NCBI RefSeq assembly: GCF_001598035.1
Contig: NZ_CP014835.1
Location: 310,001-374,000 of the forward strand
Reading direction: 5' to 3'
Origin: Streptococcus halotolerans
GTDB lineage: Bacteria > Bacillota > Bacilli > Lactobacillales > Streptococcaceae
DNA: 64,000 nt
A model generated the notes under the pieces. The model made no database searches and was not told where the DNA came from. It saw nothing but the letters and a program-made list of their open reading frames with translations. Made by a program: the position numbers and the translations under genes. Positions 33,446 to 42,470 of this stretch are shown here, one piece after another. Within the stretch, counting starts at the first letter, position 1. Each line of letters opens with the position of its first letter.

Positions 33446-34673
33446 ACGCTTGCGTATTCGTTTTATCCTCGTTGCCTCCTTAGCTATTTCCATATTGATG
33501 GCAACCATTCTTGGTATCACGACTTCTATCCGCTATTTTCAAACACAAGGTGAAATTTCGTCAGTCTTAGAAGTCTTATCTGAAAATAAAGGAAGCTTTC
33601 CTAGTTTGGATGAAACGGAGAAAAGGTTGGGACAGCCCACCAGTAAAGACACACTTAGCAAATATCGTTTTGTGAGTGCCAGGATTGCCAGTGATGGGAC
33701 AGTGTATGATCTTAATACCAGTAATATCTCTGAATTATCATCTGAAGAAGCCATTGCCTATGCTGAAAATTTAGCTAAAAGTGGACATGAAACTGGCCGC
33801 TTTTCGGATGGCTTGCGTTATTATGCCTACCAAGTAAATCACTTAAAGAATAAGGAAACCTTTGTTGTCCTATTAGATACGACCGTCATTCTAGCAGAGT
33901 ATCAAGCTCTCTTGAAAATCTCGATTTGGTTGGGGCTTGGGGGCATTCTTTTCTTTACAGTGATTATTAGTGTCTTATCCAAAAAGATCATTGAGCCCTA
34001 TGTTCGGAATTATGAGAAACAAAAACGATTCATTACAAATGCTGGGCATGAGTTAAAGACACCATTGGCTATTATTTCTGCCAATAATGAACTGGTTGAA
34101 TTGATGAACGGTGAATCTGAATGGACGCAGAGTACGACCGTTCAAGTTCGGCGTCTTACAGACTTGATTAATCAGATGGTAACGTTAGCTAGACTCGAAG
34201 AACAAGAGGAAGTGGTATTACATGATTTAGACTTTTCAGTGGTTGCTGAAGACGCTGCAGAAGATTTCAAAGGTCCTGTTATAAAGGATGGCAAAACCTT
34301 CCGAATGGACATTACACCGGGTATCCATGTCAAGGCAGAAGAAAAGTCACTATTTGAGTTAGTGACCATTTTGGTGGATAATGCTAATAAGTATTGCGAT
34401 CCAGGCGGTGAAGTGCGCGTATCCTTGAAACCAATAGGAACTGTTTCAAAAAAAGCTAAGCTCAGTATTTCCAATACCTATAAAGAAGGGAAAAACCTTG
34501 ATTATAGTCGCTTCTTTGAGCGTTTTTACCGAGAAGATGAGTCACATAACAATGACCGACAGGCAGGATATGGCATTGGCTTATCAATGGCAGAAAGCAT
34601 GGTTAATCTATTTCATGGTAAAATTTCTGCCCATTATAAGAATGATAACATTACCTTTACTGTTATCTTGTAA
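33438..34673 (+). CDS. relS: Sensor histidine kinase
   Basis: A 411-residue membrane kinase. Two helices (about 8-27 and 150-172) frame an extracellular sensor of about 120 residues. The H box is NAGHELKTPLAII, the N box VDNANKYCDPGG and the G box YGIGLSMAESM. I use ATG 33438, six bases after AAGGAG; the frame open from 33390 runs through the regulator gene. Partner of RelR. The signal is unknown. Confidence 0.87.
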   Translation: MFKRLRIRFILVASLAISILMATILGITTSIRYFQTQGEISSVLEVLSENKGSFPSLDETEKRLGQPTSKDTLSKYRFVSARIASDGTVYDLNTSNISELSSEEAIAYAENLAKSGHETGRFSDGLRYYAYQVNHLKNKETFVVLLDTTVILAEYQALLKISIWLGLGGILFFTVIISVLSKKIIEPYVRNYEKQKRFITNAGHELKTPLAIISANNELVELMNGESEWTQSTTVQVRRLTDLINQMVTLARLEEQEEVVLHDLDFSVVAEDAAEDFKGPVIKDGKTFRMDITPGIHVKAEEKSLFELVTILVDNANKYCDPGGEVRVSLKPIGTVSKKAKLSISNTYKEGKNLDYSRFFERFYREDESHNNDRQAGYGIGLSMAESMVNLFHGKISAHYKNDNITFTVIL

Positions 34674-34682
34674 AATAGCTTA

Positions 34683-35576
34683 TCATGCTAAGGTCAACTC
34701 TTCTTTAATATAACCAATAAAGGCTTCTACAATGTCAGAAGTCTTTTTTTTGTTAGAAATAACATAACCTAATGTATGAAGAGAGCTATCGGATAAAGGA
34801 ATTAGTGTGATATGGTCCTTTACAAAGCCTGTCACAATTCCCAAACCAGAAGCGTAGGCTTGCGTAGCTAAAAGAATATTCATCAAACTGCCGCGATCAT
34901 TGGCATAGATCACTTTTTGACCATCTTCAATTGCCAAGGGATCTTCATCAAAGGTCATACCAGAATCATCTTGACTAAAGCGAATTTGAGCATACCCTTG
35001 CAAGTCAGATATGGTCAGTTCCTCTTTCTTAGCTAAGGGATGATTTTTGCTCAAAAAAATTTTTGTTTGAAAGTCTCCCAGTGGAATGAAAGAGAGGTCT
35101 TTTTGCTTGAGACTCCTTTCTAATGTGACTTTGTTACTATCATCGAGGTAAATAATCCCCAAGTCACTTTGAAACGAAGCAACACTATCAATAATAGCTT
35201 TTGTAGTGGTTTCAACGAGTTGAAATTCTTGATAAGAAGCAGAAAACTGCTCTGAAATAGTTGCCAAAGGTTGGGATAGAAAGTCATAGTGGTGACTAGC
35301 AACCACAAAGCTTTTCTTAAAGTCTTCTTGATAGCGATTTTGGAGCAAGTCCAATTCGCCAATAATCCGCTTGGCATATTTAATAAAGTCAAACCCATCT
35401 TCAGTCAATCGCGCCCCCGTATTGGAACGGATAAAGAGCTGAACCCCAAGTTCATCTTCTAATTGATGGATTGATGCCGAAAGGTTAGGTTGACTAACAA
35501 ATAATCTTTTAGCAGCCTCACTAAAAGAGCCAGCTTCTGCAATTGTGACAACGTAACGACATTGTTGAAAATTCAT
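34683..35576 (-). CDS. LysR-family transcriptional regulator
   Basis: A 297-residue LysR regulator: the winged helix at 1-60 (SFSEAAKRLFVSQPNLSASIHQLEDELGVQLF) is followed by the periplasmic-binding-like effector domain. The start is the ATG at 35576, where TGGAGG is five bases upstream on the minus strand; the 36 extra codons of the longer frame read poorly and cover the intergenic promoter. It is divergent from the class I amidotransferase-like hydrolase at 35762, its most likely target, and converges with relS, leaving nine bases between stops. Confidence 0.88.
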   Translation of the reverse strand: MNFQQCRYVVTIAEAGSFSEAAKRLFVSQPNLSASIHQLEDELGVQLFIRSNTGARLTEDGFDFIKYAKRIIGELDLLQNRYQEDFKKSFVVASHHYDFLSQPLATISEQFSASYQEFQLVETTTKAIIDSVASFQSDLGIIYLDDSNKVTLERSLKQKDLSFIPLGDFQTKIFLSKNHPLAKKEELTISDLQGYAQIRFSQDDSGMTFDEDPLAIEDGQKVIYANDRGSLMNILLATQAYASGLGIVTGFVKDHITLIPLSDSSLHTLGYVISNKKKTSDIVEAFIGYIKEELTLA

Positions 35577-35761
35577 GGGACCTCCAGAAACATGTATTAG
35601 GACTATTATAACAGAAGGTTGCTTGGTATTTTTAACAATCTGATAGTGACTTTTAGGATGGCTATAAGTTTTTCTTATACCCATCCATCAAAAATATAGA
35701 TTGGTCAAGATAAGACTAACGTGTTAAGATAGTAACATCAAAAAAAGAGAGGTAGCATGTC

Positions 35762-36448
35762 ATGGGGAAACCAATCATAGGGATTACAAGCACTGAAACA
35801 AAGGTATCACCTGACGGCTTGATGGTTCACAGCTCAGTGTCTCGACACTTTGCGCGTGCAGTCATTAAAGCTGGTGGGGTACCAATCCACATACCTGTTT
35901 GTAGTCCAGACATGGCTGAATCTTATGTTTCAATGATTGATCGTTTGATTTTATCAGGCGGTCAAGATGTTCAACCTTCTCTTTATCATCATGAAAATGA
36001 CATTGATACTGGCCTTTATTTTCCAGAGCGAGATGATTTTGAAGTTGCTCTTGTCCAAGAAACCATTCGTCAGAAAAAGCCAATCATGGGGGTTTGTCGT
36101 GGGATTCAACTTTATAACACGGTACAAGGTGGTAGCTTGAATCTCGATATTAAGGGGCATCAATACGAGAATCCTGAAGTTCTTGTCCATGGTATTTCCG
36201 TTGAAAAAGGAAATGCACTTCACGATATTTTTGGAAACAAAGGTGCAGTCAATTCTCTACACCATCAAAGTATCAAAGATTTGGCACAAGGTTTGGAAGT
36301 TCTAGCGCGTGATAGCAAGGATGAAACCATAGAGGCTGTCCAGTCAAAAGATAAACGCAGCTTTCTTGGAGTCCAATGGCATCCAGAATACCTTTTGGAC
36401 ATCAATCCTAAAAGTCAAAACTTGTTTAATTATTTCATCAGTTTATAA
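35762..36448 (+). CDS. Gamma-glutamyl-gamma-aminobutyrate hydrolase-like class I amidotransferase (peptidase C26)
   Basis: A 228-residue glutamine-amidotransferase-fold hydrolase of the PuuD type. The nucleophile Cys is in MGVCRGIQLYN (about residue 113) and the catalytic His in VQWHPEYL near the end. The oxyanion segment LSGGQDVQPSLY is typical of the group that cuts gamma-glutamyl amides such as gamma-glutamyl-GABA. Divergent from a LysR gene and terminated by a very strong hairpin. The physiological amide is unknown; no putrescine pathway genes are nearby. Confidence 0.85.
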   Translation: MGKPIIGITSTETKVSPDGLMVHSSVSRHFARAVIKAGGVPIHIPVCSPDMAESYVSMIDRLILSGGQDVQPSLYHHENDIDTGLYFPERDDFEVALVQETIRQKKPIMGVCRGIQLYNTVQGGSLNLDIKGHQYENPEVLVHGISVEKGNALHDIFGNKGAVNSLHHQSIKDLAQGLEVLARDSKDETIEAVQSKDKRSFLGVQWHPEYLLDINPKSQNLFNYFISL

Positions 36449-36497
36449 ACTGTCTCGTCAATGGCAATAGTAAGCAAGATTCCCAATAATGATATAT

Positions 36498-36537
36498 AAA
36501 AAGTTCCGAAGTAAAATCTGATACTTCGGAACTTTTT
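36498..36537 (+). terminator. Terminator after the C26 hydrolase
   Basis: A 16-base near-perfect stem (36498-36513 with 36522-36537) ending in T5, the strongest hairpin in the window. Confidence 0.92.
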
Positions 36538-37219
36538 GTATTTTAGAAATAATCCATCACAAATCATTTGTCATTCTCCTATCACGAGCTATCTCCCATG
36601 ATTTTCACACTACCGTATACTGTCAGTAGCAAATCAAACGAAGGGCATAGTCACGTTACAACCTATTCTTTGTTAGAGGTTGTACAATCTCAACCTTTTA
36701 GAAAGAAAACGAGACATAAGCCGCTGATGATTTGCTGTAAGTTTTTTGATCAGAACAGTGAGTGAGTCTATGCCTTGCCTGGTTCTTGTTTTCCCAAGAA
36801 TCCCTAAACTATTTAGACTAAGGGGGATAGAGTAATACCTGACTAGAATAGTAATAGTCTGTTTATAGGGGATGGATGAAATCGAAAGAAACATCAAACT
36901 CTCTGCGTTTATAGGAAAAATTAGCATATTTTTATCAAATGTTCATGAGACGATTAACCTTTCTAAGGGTTAATCGTTTTTAGGTAACAGCTTAGAAGAA
37001 AATTGATGCATCAAGTAGATAGTTTGTTAAGATATATTTACAATTATCTTATACTATCAGTCATTGTTTTATCATTTGTTAGAAAATCAGAATATTGTTT
37101 TAGTTTATCATTTTTCCTATTTTATCAAGACAAATATGCTTATCATAGCTTGATGTTATCAGTTTTAACGTTATCGAAAATAATTTTGAATTTTGAGAAC
37201 TGATTATTACAATTAAATA
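36538..37219 (+). other. Gene-free stretch containing an orphan terminator
   Basis: Open frames of 65-84 codons on both strands have no ribosome sites and no recognisable sequence. A terminator-type hairpin stands at 36950-36981 with no gene ahead of it on the plus strand, so an unannotated short RNA may end there. Confidence 0.45.
36950..36981 (+). terminator. Orphan intrinsic terminator
   Basis: ACGATTAACC (36950-36959) pairs perfectly with GGTTAATCGT (36968-36977), then TTTT. The nearest plus-strand gene upstream already has its own terminator 410 bases earlier. Confidence 0.7.
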
Positions 37220-37248
37220 TTGACACGTCAGATGGTTTCTGTTACAAT
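37220..37248 (+). promoter_or_regulatory. Promoter of the VTC/CotH/GT2 operon
   Basis: Consensus TTGACA (37220-37225) and TACAAT (37243-37248), 17-bp spacer. It is the only good promoter seen upstream of the six-gene operon. Confidence 0.85.
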
Positions 37249-37309
37249 CACCATAATCAATGAGAGACTAATGTTAAACTAATGATTAACTTGTGATTAG
37301 AGGTTGGAA

Positions 37310-38005
37310 ATGAATGAAGTTTTGAGACAGGAAAAGAAGTATTTGATTACTATCGAAGATTATTATCGTTTGTCTGAACAGTTTTCACAATTGATGACTT
37401 TGGACTCGCATAGTTCTGGTGATGGTTATTGTATTCGATCCTTGTATTTTGATTCGTTAGAGGATGTGGATTGGCATGAAAAAGATGATGGTGTCGATTT
37501 ACGACGCAAGATTCGCTTTCGTAATTACGGCAGCCATAGTCAATTTGCAAAATTAGAAATGAAGCAAAAGCAAGGAGCCAATCAAAAGAAGCGGTCGTTA
37601 CGTCTGTCTAGAGAGGACGCACAAGAATTGATTAGGGGAAATCATTCAGTGTTGTTATCTTACCCAGATGATTTTGCGGCAGAATGCTACGCTCTGATGA
37701 GTATGAAGCTTTATAGGCCTAAAACTGTCATTGAATACCAGCGAAAAGCTTTTGTGGCCAAAGAAAATAATATTCGGATTACCTTCGATCACCATATCAT
37801 TGGAACTGAGTCCTGTTACGATATTTTTTCAGAAAACTTGAATCAAAATTATCTGTTAAATCCTTATTTGGTGATTTTAGAAGTCAAGTACAATGGATTT
37901 CTTTTATCTTATATTAAAGAATTGTTGACTTCTATAGATGGGAGTGAGTTGTCAGCAAGTAAATACTGCATGGGTAGAGCTATCAGCAAGCATTACAGAT
38001 TTTAA
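37310..38005 (+). CDS. VTC-domain protein (polyphosphate-polymerase-like tunnel fold)
   Basis: A 231-residue cytoplasmic protein consisting of one VTC domain. The basic strands that line the tunnel of this fold are present in order: RQEKKYLI, SLYFDS, DLRRKIRFRNYG, AKLEMKQKQ, RPKTVIEYQRKAF, RITFDHH, LEVKYNG and SASKYCMGR. In yeast the domain makes polyphosphate; in bacteria it is repeatedly found next to DUF4956 and CotH genes, where its reaction is unproven. ATG 37310 is six bases after AGAGG. First gene of the polysaccharide-type operon. Confidence 0.85.
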   Translation: MNEVLRQEKKYLITIEDYYRLSEQFSQLMTLDSHSSGDGYCIRSLYFDSLEDVDWHEKDDGVDLRRKIRFRNYGSHSQFAKLEMKQKQGANQKKRSLRLSREDAQELIRGNHSVLLSYPDDFAAECYALMSMKLYRPKTVIEYQRKAFVAKENNIRITFDHHIIGTESCYDIFSENLNQNYLLNPYLVILEVKYNGFLLSYIKELLTSIDGSELSASKYCMGRAISKHYRF

Positions 38006-38039
38006 AATTAGTAGTTAGTGTTTAAGAGAGAGGATTAAA

Positions 38040-38717
38040 ATGAAACAGTTATTGAGAGAGATTTTGGAGCAAAATGGCAATTTGACCTTCCAAGATATGT
38101 TATTGCATATTCTTGTAGCGGCTTTATTGAGTGGAGCCATCTATATTTCATATGCCTATACGCATAGTGGGACTTCTTATAGTAAAAAATTCAATGTTTC
38201 TTTAATGACGTTAACAGTTTTAACAGCAACAGTAATGACAGTTATTGGTAATAATGTAGCCCTATCTTTGGGGATGGTCGGTGCCTTGTCTGTTGTCCGT
38301 TTTAGAACGGCTATTAAGGATTCAAGAGATACGACTTATATCTTTTGGACAATAGTAGTTGGTATCTGTTGTGGTGTTGGAGATTATGTCGTTGCTTCTT
38401 TAGGGAGTGGTGTTATTTTTATCCTGTTATGGATTATGGGCAGGGTTAGAAATGAAAATCGACTGTTATTAATTGTACGTTGTGATCGATTACTTGAAGT
38501 CGATGTAGAAGGTATATTTTTCAGATATTTTGCCGGCAGAGCCATCCAACGAGTCAAAAATTCGACGGCTGATTCCATCGAAATGATTTTTGAGATATCA
38601 AAAAAGGATTATGATAAATACTACCAAGAAGATAACCAACTAACAGCAAAAGTTTACCAATTAGGGAATATTGATTATTTCAATATTGTTAGTCAAAGTG
38701 ATGAAATTAATGGGTAG
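38040..38717 (+). CDS. DUF4956 membrane protein
   Basis: A 225-residue protein with about four membrane helices in its first 140 residues and a soluble tail. The stretch NNVALSLGMVGALSVVRFRTAIKDSRDTTYIFW (about 71-105, cited in two overlapping parts: ALSLGMVGALSVVRFRTA and KDSRDTTYIFW) is the DUF4956 hallmark. Function unknown. It is a constant partner of VTC-domain and CotH genes. GAGAGG precedes the ATG, 34 bases after the VTC stop. Confidence 0.85.
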   Translation: MKQLLREILEQNGNLTFQDMLLHILVAALLSGAIYISYAYTHSGTSYSKKFNVSLMTLTVLTATVMTVIGNNVALSLGMVGALSVVRFRTAIKDSRDTTYIFWTIVVGICCGVGDYVVASLGSGVIFILLWIMGRVRNENRLLLIVRCDRLLEVDVEGIFFRYFAGRAIQRVKNSTADSIEMIFEISKKDYDKYYQEDNQLTAKVYQLGNIDYFNIVSQSDEING

Positions 38718-38721
38718 ACTT

Positions 38722-40155
38722 ATGAGAGGAAAAGTAATTTATGTAATGACACTTATGGGGCTTTTCTTATTTATCATTTTGGCGGTTGGGCTACCTAAAC
38801 GTCATCATAAGAGGGTTCATCATCACCAATTGCCTTCCTATCCTACCAATAAAGGGGGAAAGGGACTCAAGAGTCATCTGCCTATCATCAGCATTGATAC
38901 AAACCATCAGACCATTCCTCTTGTCATGAAAGAAGAAGGAGAATACTTTAAGGAAAAAGATAATGTCTTAGCAAAAGTGGAACTTCGTGACCAGCTTGAT
39001 CGGTCTCATGATATCAACGAAAAGCCTAGAGTAACAGCAAAAGCATTAGTTACCTATCGAGGAAACTCTTCACGTTATTTCGATAAAAAGTCTTTGAAAA
39101 TCAAGTTTGTGACAAAAAAATTAGATAAAAAAGAATATAAGATTGCCGGCATGTCTAAAGAATCTGAATGGGTTTTGCATGGTCCTTTCCTAGATAGGAG
39201 TCTCATTCGGAATTATCTTAGCTATAATATTGCTGGTGAAATCATGGACTATGCCCCCAATGTTCGTTATTGTGAATTAATTCTTAATAATACTTATCAA
39301 GGACTTTATCTTGCTGTTGAAAGTATTGAGCAGGGAAAAAAACGTGTTGATATTGAAAAGAGTGATAAAAGGTCTCATAAAACCGCTTATATTGTAGCTT
39401 GGGATAGAGAACATAAGGCCAAACAAAAACTTGATAATTATCTCCATTATAGCCATCAAGCTGGGGTTTCAGCGTTAGATGTTAAATATCCAGGCAAAAA
39501 CCGATTGACACCAGGACAGTTAGACTTTATTAATAAAGATATTAGCCATATTGAAAAAATACTCTACTCCTATGATTTTAGTCAGTATCCTAAATACATA
39601 GATCGGAAATCATTTGCAGACTATTTTATCATTAATGAATTTTTTCGAAATGTAGATGCTGGGAAGTTTTCAACCTACCTATATAAAGACTTACGTGGAA
39701 AAGTTAAATTGGCAGTCTGGGACTTTAACAATGCTTTTGACAATCAAATTGAAAGCAAAGTTGATGAAGCTGATTTTACATTGACAGATGTCCCTTGGTT
39801 TTCAATGTTGGTCAAGGACCGAGAATTTGTTGATTTGGTTATTCAAAGGTATCATGAATTGAGGCAAGGCGTCTTGGCAACGGATCATTTAAACGCTTAC
39901 ATAGATGAAACGGTTTCTTTTTTAGATTCAGCTATTGATCGAAATAATGATAAGTGGGGCTATGTTTATCAACTCGAACATCCCGATTCAAGAAATTATT
40001 TACTGCCTTTGGATCGTAATGTGACGAGTTATGAGCAATCAGTTGATCAGTTAAAAACATTTATTAGGCGAAGAGGAAGATGGCTAGATAAGCATATTGA
40101 GACCTTGTACCAATACAGTGCCCCTTCTAAGAATGTCAATACTACTTTGGAGTAA
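38722..40155 (+). CDS. CotH-family protein, membrane-anchored
   Basis: About 477 residues. An N-terminal signal-anchor (about 3-24) is followed by a His-rich linker (KRHHKRVHHHQ) and an extracytoplasmic CotH domain. Domain marks are YRGNSSRYFDKKSLKIKF, EWVLHGPFLDRSLIRNYL, YQGLYLAVESIE and the late Asp-bearing KLAVWDFNNAFDN. CotH of spore-formers is an atypical kinase acting on coat proteins; here there is no sporulation, and carbohydrate or protein phosphorylation outside the cell would need a phosphate donor, so the reaction is open. The start is uncertain: ATG 38722 follows the DUF4956 stop by four bases, and upstream in-frame ATGs at 38701 and 38710 are possible. Confidence 0.82.
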   Translation: MRGKVIYVMTLMGLFLFIILAVGLPKRHHKRVHHHQLPSYPTNKGGKGLKSHLPIISIDTNHQTIPLVMKEEGEYFKEKDNVLAKVELRDQLDRSHDINEKPRVTAKALVTYRGNSSRYFDKKSLKIKFVTKKLDKKEYKIAGMSKESEWVLHGPFLDRSLIRNYLSYNIAGEIMDYAPNVRYCELILNNTYQGLYLAVESIEQGKKRVDIEKSDKRSHKTAYIVAWDREHKAKQKLDNYLHYSHQAGVSALDVKYPGKNRLTPGQLDFINKDISHIEKILYSYDFSQYPKYIDRKSFADYFIINEFFRNVDAGKFSTYLYKDLRGKVKLAVWDFNNAFDNQIESKVDEADFTLTDVPWFSMLVKDREFVDLVIQRYHELRQGVLATDHLNAYIDETVSFLDSAIDRNNDKWGYVYQLEHPDSRNYLLPLDRNVTSYEQSVDQLKTFIRRRGRWLDKHIETLYQYSAPSKNVNTTLE

Positions 40156-40161
40156 CTCATT

Positions 40162-42303
40162 ATGAAAAGATATTTAAGTATTGTTGGTTTATTGACTATC
40201 GTGCTGAGTTTTAGCTATTATTTTTATTATTTTGATGGGAGCCTTTATCTGCCAAACGGACTTTTTGAAAAATCCATCAAAACTAATTTTCAAGTCAAAG
40301 GCAAGCATATTTGCCAGACACAATCTGGTCAGCCTTTTCAAGTCAAAGGTGTTGACTTGGAGTCTTCTCTTGCAGGTTATCATCAAAATGAGTTTCCAAT
40401 TGACGAGGCCACCTATCGGAAATGGTTTCGGAAGATTACTGCTATGGGAGCCAATACCATTCGAGTGAAGATGCCGATGAATGTTGCCTTTTACGATGCT
40501 CTTTACCATCATAACCGAGAAGAAGATATTCCCCTTTATTTATTGCAGGGTTTCCGGATTGATTCCTATCGAAATAATGCTGCTATGACCGCTTTTGACA
40601 ATCCTTACCGAGGTTATTTATTACGTGAAGCTAAGGGAGTTGTGGACATCATTCATGGTCGTAAACAGGTTTGGAATACGGATTTTGGTAGCAGCCATTA
40701 CCATCACGATTTAAGCAAGTGGCTGCTTGGTTATATTGTTGGCGATGATTGGAACAGTGGAACGGTAGCTTATACTAATCACCAGCAAAAGCCCCAGCGC
40801 TTTAAGGGGAATTATTTTTCAACATCGTCCGATGCCAATTCATTTGAAACGGTGTTAGCCGAAGTGATGGAAGAAGTGATTCATTATGAGAGTAAAAAAT
40901 ATGGTTGGCAACACCTTATCAGTTTTTCAAACTCTCCTATGACAGATCCTTTTTTATACCATAAACGTTTTGCAGCTCAGGCCCCTAAATATGTGTCTCT
41001 CAATATCGAACATATTAAACCGAGTGCTCAGGTTAAGGCTGGTATATTCGCTTCTTATAAAGCTTTTGATTTTCATCCAGATTATAAAGATTATCTTCTT
41101 TTTCATCGAACGGGCGTCGATAATGACATTGTTAGACAGGTTAAAGCCTTATCCTTGGCTCAAGGATATGTCAGATTATTGACTGCCTTTCATAAAAAGC
41201 CTGTCCTTGTTACAGGTTTTGGTTATTCTACATCTAGAGGAGTCGATAAAGATCGAATTGATCAAACGGAACTGCCAATGACTGAAGAAGTACAAGGCAA
41301 ACGCATTGTGGCTGATTATAAGTCCTTTATTGATTCTGGCACAGTGGGAGCTACTATTAATGCGTGGCAAGATGATTGGAATGCTAGAAGTTGGAATACT
41401 TCCTTTGCGACAGATAAACATAGCAATTTTCTTTGGGGAGATGTGCAAGTTTATAATCAGGGATATGGTCTTATGGGCTTTGAAAATGCACTGAAAACGC
41501 ACCGTATTGATGGCAAAAAGGGGAAGAAAGAATGGCAAAAACCTCTCGGAAACCAAAAGAAAGGCCACCGCTTGTTTGTTGATAGCGATCAAACCTATCT
41601 TTATTTAGGATTAGAAGGTAGCTTTAGTGATAGTAATCAGGAACTTGTGATTCCGATAGATGTAACGCCAAACTCAGGTAGTCAAAAGGCAACTGGTATT
41701 TCGGCAAGCTTTGAAAAAAAGAGCGACTTTTTACTGTTGCTCAATCCTAAAGGTCAATCGCGATTGTTAGTTCAAGAAACTTATAATGCTACTAAAGCAA
41801 ACTATTTAAAACAAATGAATGGTAAAGATTTTTACACCTATCCGCCTGAGAAAGATTCGAAGCAGTTTGATTTGGTTACGATGGTTTTACGTAATACAAC
41901 TATTCTTGAAGATATCGAAAAAGCAGGAGCAGCTGAGAGGTACCTACCAACTTTCCCAACGGGACTCCTAAGAAAGGGAACGGATCACCATGGAGTTAAG
42001 ATGCTTGATTCTCAAACAGATATTGTCTTTGGGGAAAAGTGGACTGAAATGCGGATTCCATGGCAACTGTTGAATTTTTCTAATCCGGCTACAAAACGCA
42101 TTCACGATAATTATTTTCAGCATTATGGTGTCAAACAAATGGAAAGTAAAACGATTGCTCTGGGATGCGGATTAGCACAGTCACAAGAGACTATTAGTAT
42201 GGCTGACTATCCGTTAGCCAATTGGGAAAGACCCAAAGTTAAAGCTTTTCTAAAAGCGTCATATTCTATTATTAAAAGAGAGTGGAATAAAAAAGGAGAG
42301 TAG
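40162..42303 (+). CDS. Extracytoplasmic glycosidase-like (TIM-barrel) protein
   Basis: A 713-residue protein with an N-terminal membrane anchor or signal (about 4-25). Residues about 50-440 read like a glycoside-hydrolase barrel: GVDLESSLAGY, ITAMGANTIRVKMPMNVAFYD, LLGYIVGDDWNSGT and TVGATINAWQDDWNARSW are strand-end patterns of that fold. The C-terminal 230 residues contain a beta-rich segment (YLYLGLEGSFSD, ELVIPIDVTPN) like a carbohydrate-binding module. I cannot assign a GH family or catalytic pair with confidence. It follows the CotH gene by six bases. A role in trimming or carrying the glycan made by the GT2 downstream is inference. Confidence 0.7.
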   Translation: MKRYLSIVGLLTIVLSFSYYFYYFDGSLYLPNGLFEKSIKTNFQVKGKHICQTQSGQPFQVKGVDLESSLAGYHQNEFPIDEATYRKWFRKITAMGANTIRVKMPMNVAFYDALYHHNREEDIPLYLLQGFRIDSYRNNAAMTAFDNPYRGYLLREAKGVVDIIHGRKQVWNTDFGSSHYHHDLSKWLLGYIVGDDWNSGTVAYTNHQQKPQRFKGNYFSTSSDANSFETVLAEVMEEVIHYESKKYGWQHLISFSNSPMTDPFLYHKRFAAQAPKYVSLNIEHIKPSAQVKAGIFASYKAFDFHPDYKDYLLFHRTGVDNDIVRQVKALSLAQGYVRLLTAFHKKPVLVTGFGYSTSRGVDKDRIDQTELPMTEEVQGKRIVADYKSFIDSGTVGATINAWQDDWNARSWNTSFATDKHSNFLWGDVQVYNQGYGLMGFENALKTHRIDGKKGKKEWQKPLGNQKKGHRLFVDSDQTYLYLGLEGSFSDSNQELVIPIDVTPNSGSQKATGISASFEKKSDFLLLLNPKGQSRLLVQETYNATKANYLKQMNGKDFYTYPPEKDSKQFDLVTMVLRNTTILEDIEKAGAAERYLPTFPTGLLRKGTDHHGVKMLDSQTDIVFGEKWTEMRIPWQLLNFSNPATKRIHDNYFQHYGVKQMESKTIALGCGLAQSQETISMADYPLANWERPKVKAFLKASYSIIKREWNKKGE

Positions 42304-42307
42304 TAAT

Positions 42308-42445
42308 ATGGTACATCGCGTTTTATATTTTTATATTATCATTTGTGTAGCGTTAATTATTTTTAATCTTAGTTATATTCTGAAGCAGCGTTTTATTCAG
42401 TTTCAAAGACCTCATTTCTTTGATCACTGGACAAAAAGACGGTAA
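42308..42445 (+). CDS. 45-residue one-TM protein of the GT2 operon
   Basis: A short gene with an excellent Shine-Dalgarno (AAGGAGAG, seven bases before the ATG), four bases after the previous stop and 25 before the glycosyltransferase. Residues about 5-24 (VLYFYIIICVALIIFNLSYI) form one membrane helix; the remainder is basic and aromatic and ends in KRR. Tiny membrane subunits accompany several processive synthases (for example PgaD and BcsF-like proteins), so an accessory subunit of the synthase is plausible. No homologue is recognised. Confidence 0.7.
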   Translation: MVHRVLYFYIIICVALIIFNLSYILKQRFIQFQRPHFFDHWTKRR

Positions 42446-42470
42446 ACGCTAAGATGGAGGAGAAAGAAGC

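Noticed and set aside
35725-35745. AAGATAGTAACATC before the C26 hydrolase as a regulon box
   Set aside because: The core is ATAGTAACA rather than ATAGTATCA, no partner box lies 21 bp away and the gene is beside a LysR regulator instead.
37003-37203. 66-codon hydrophobic frame before the VTC operon
   Set aside because: No convincing Shine-Dalgarno or promoter; the AT-rich DNA before the operon promoter gives hydrophobic codons by chance.
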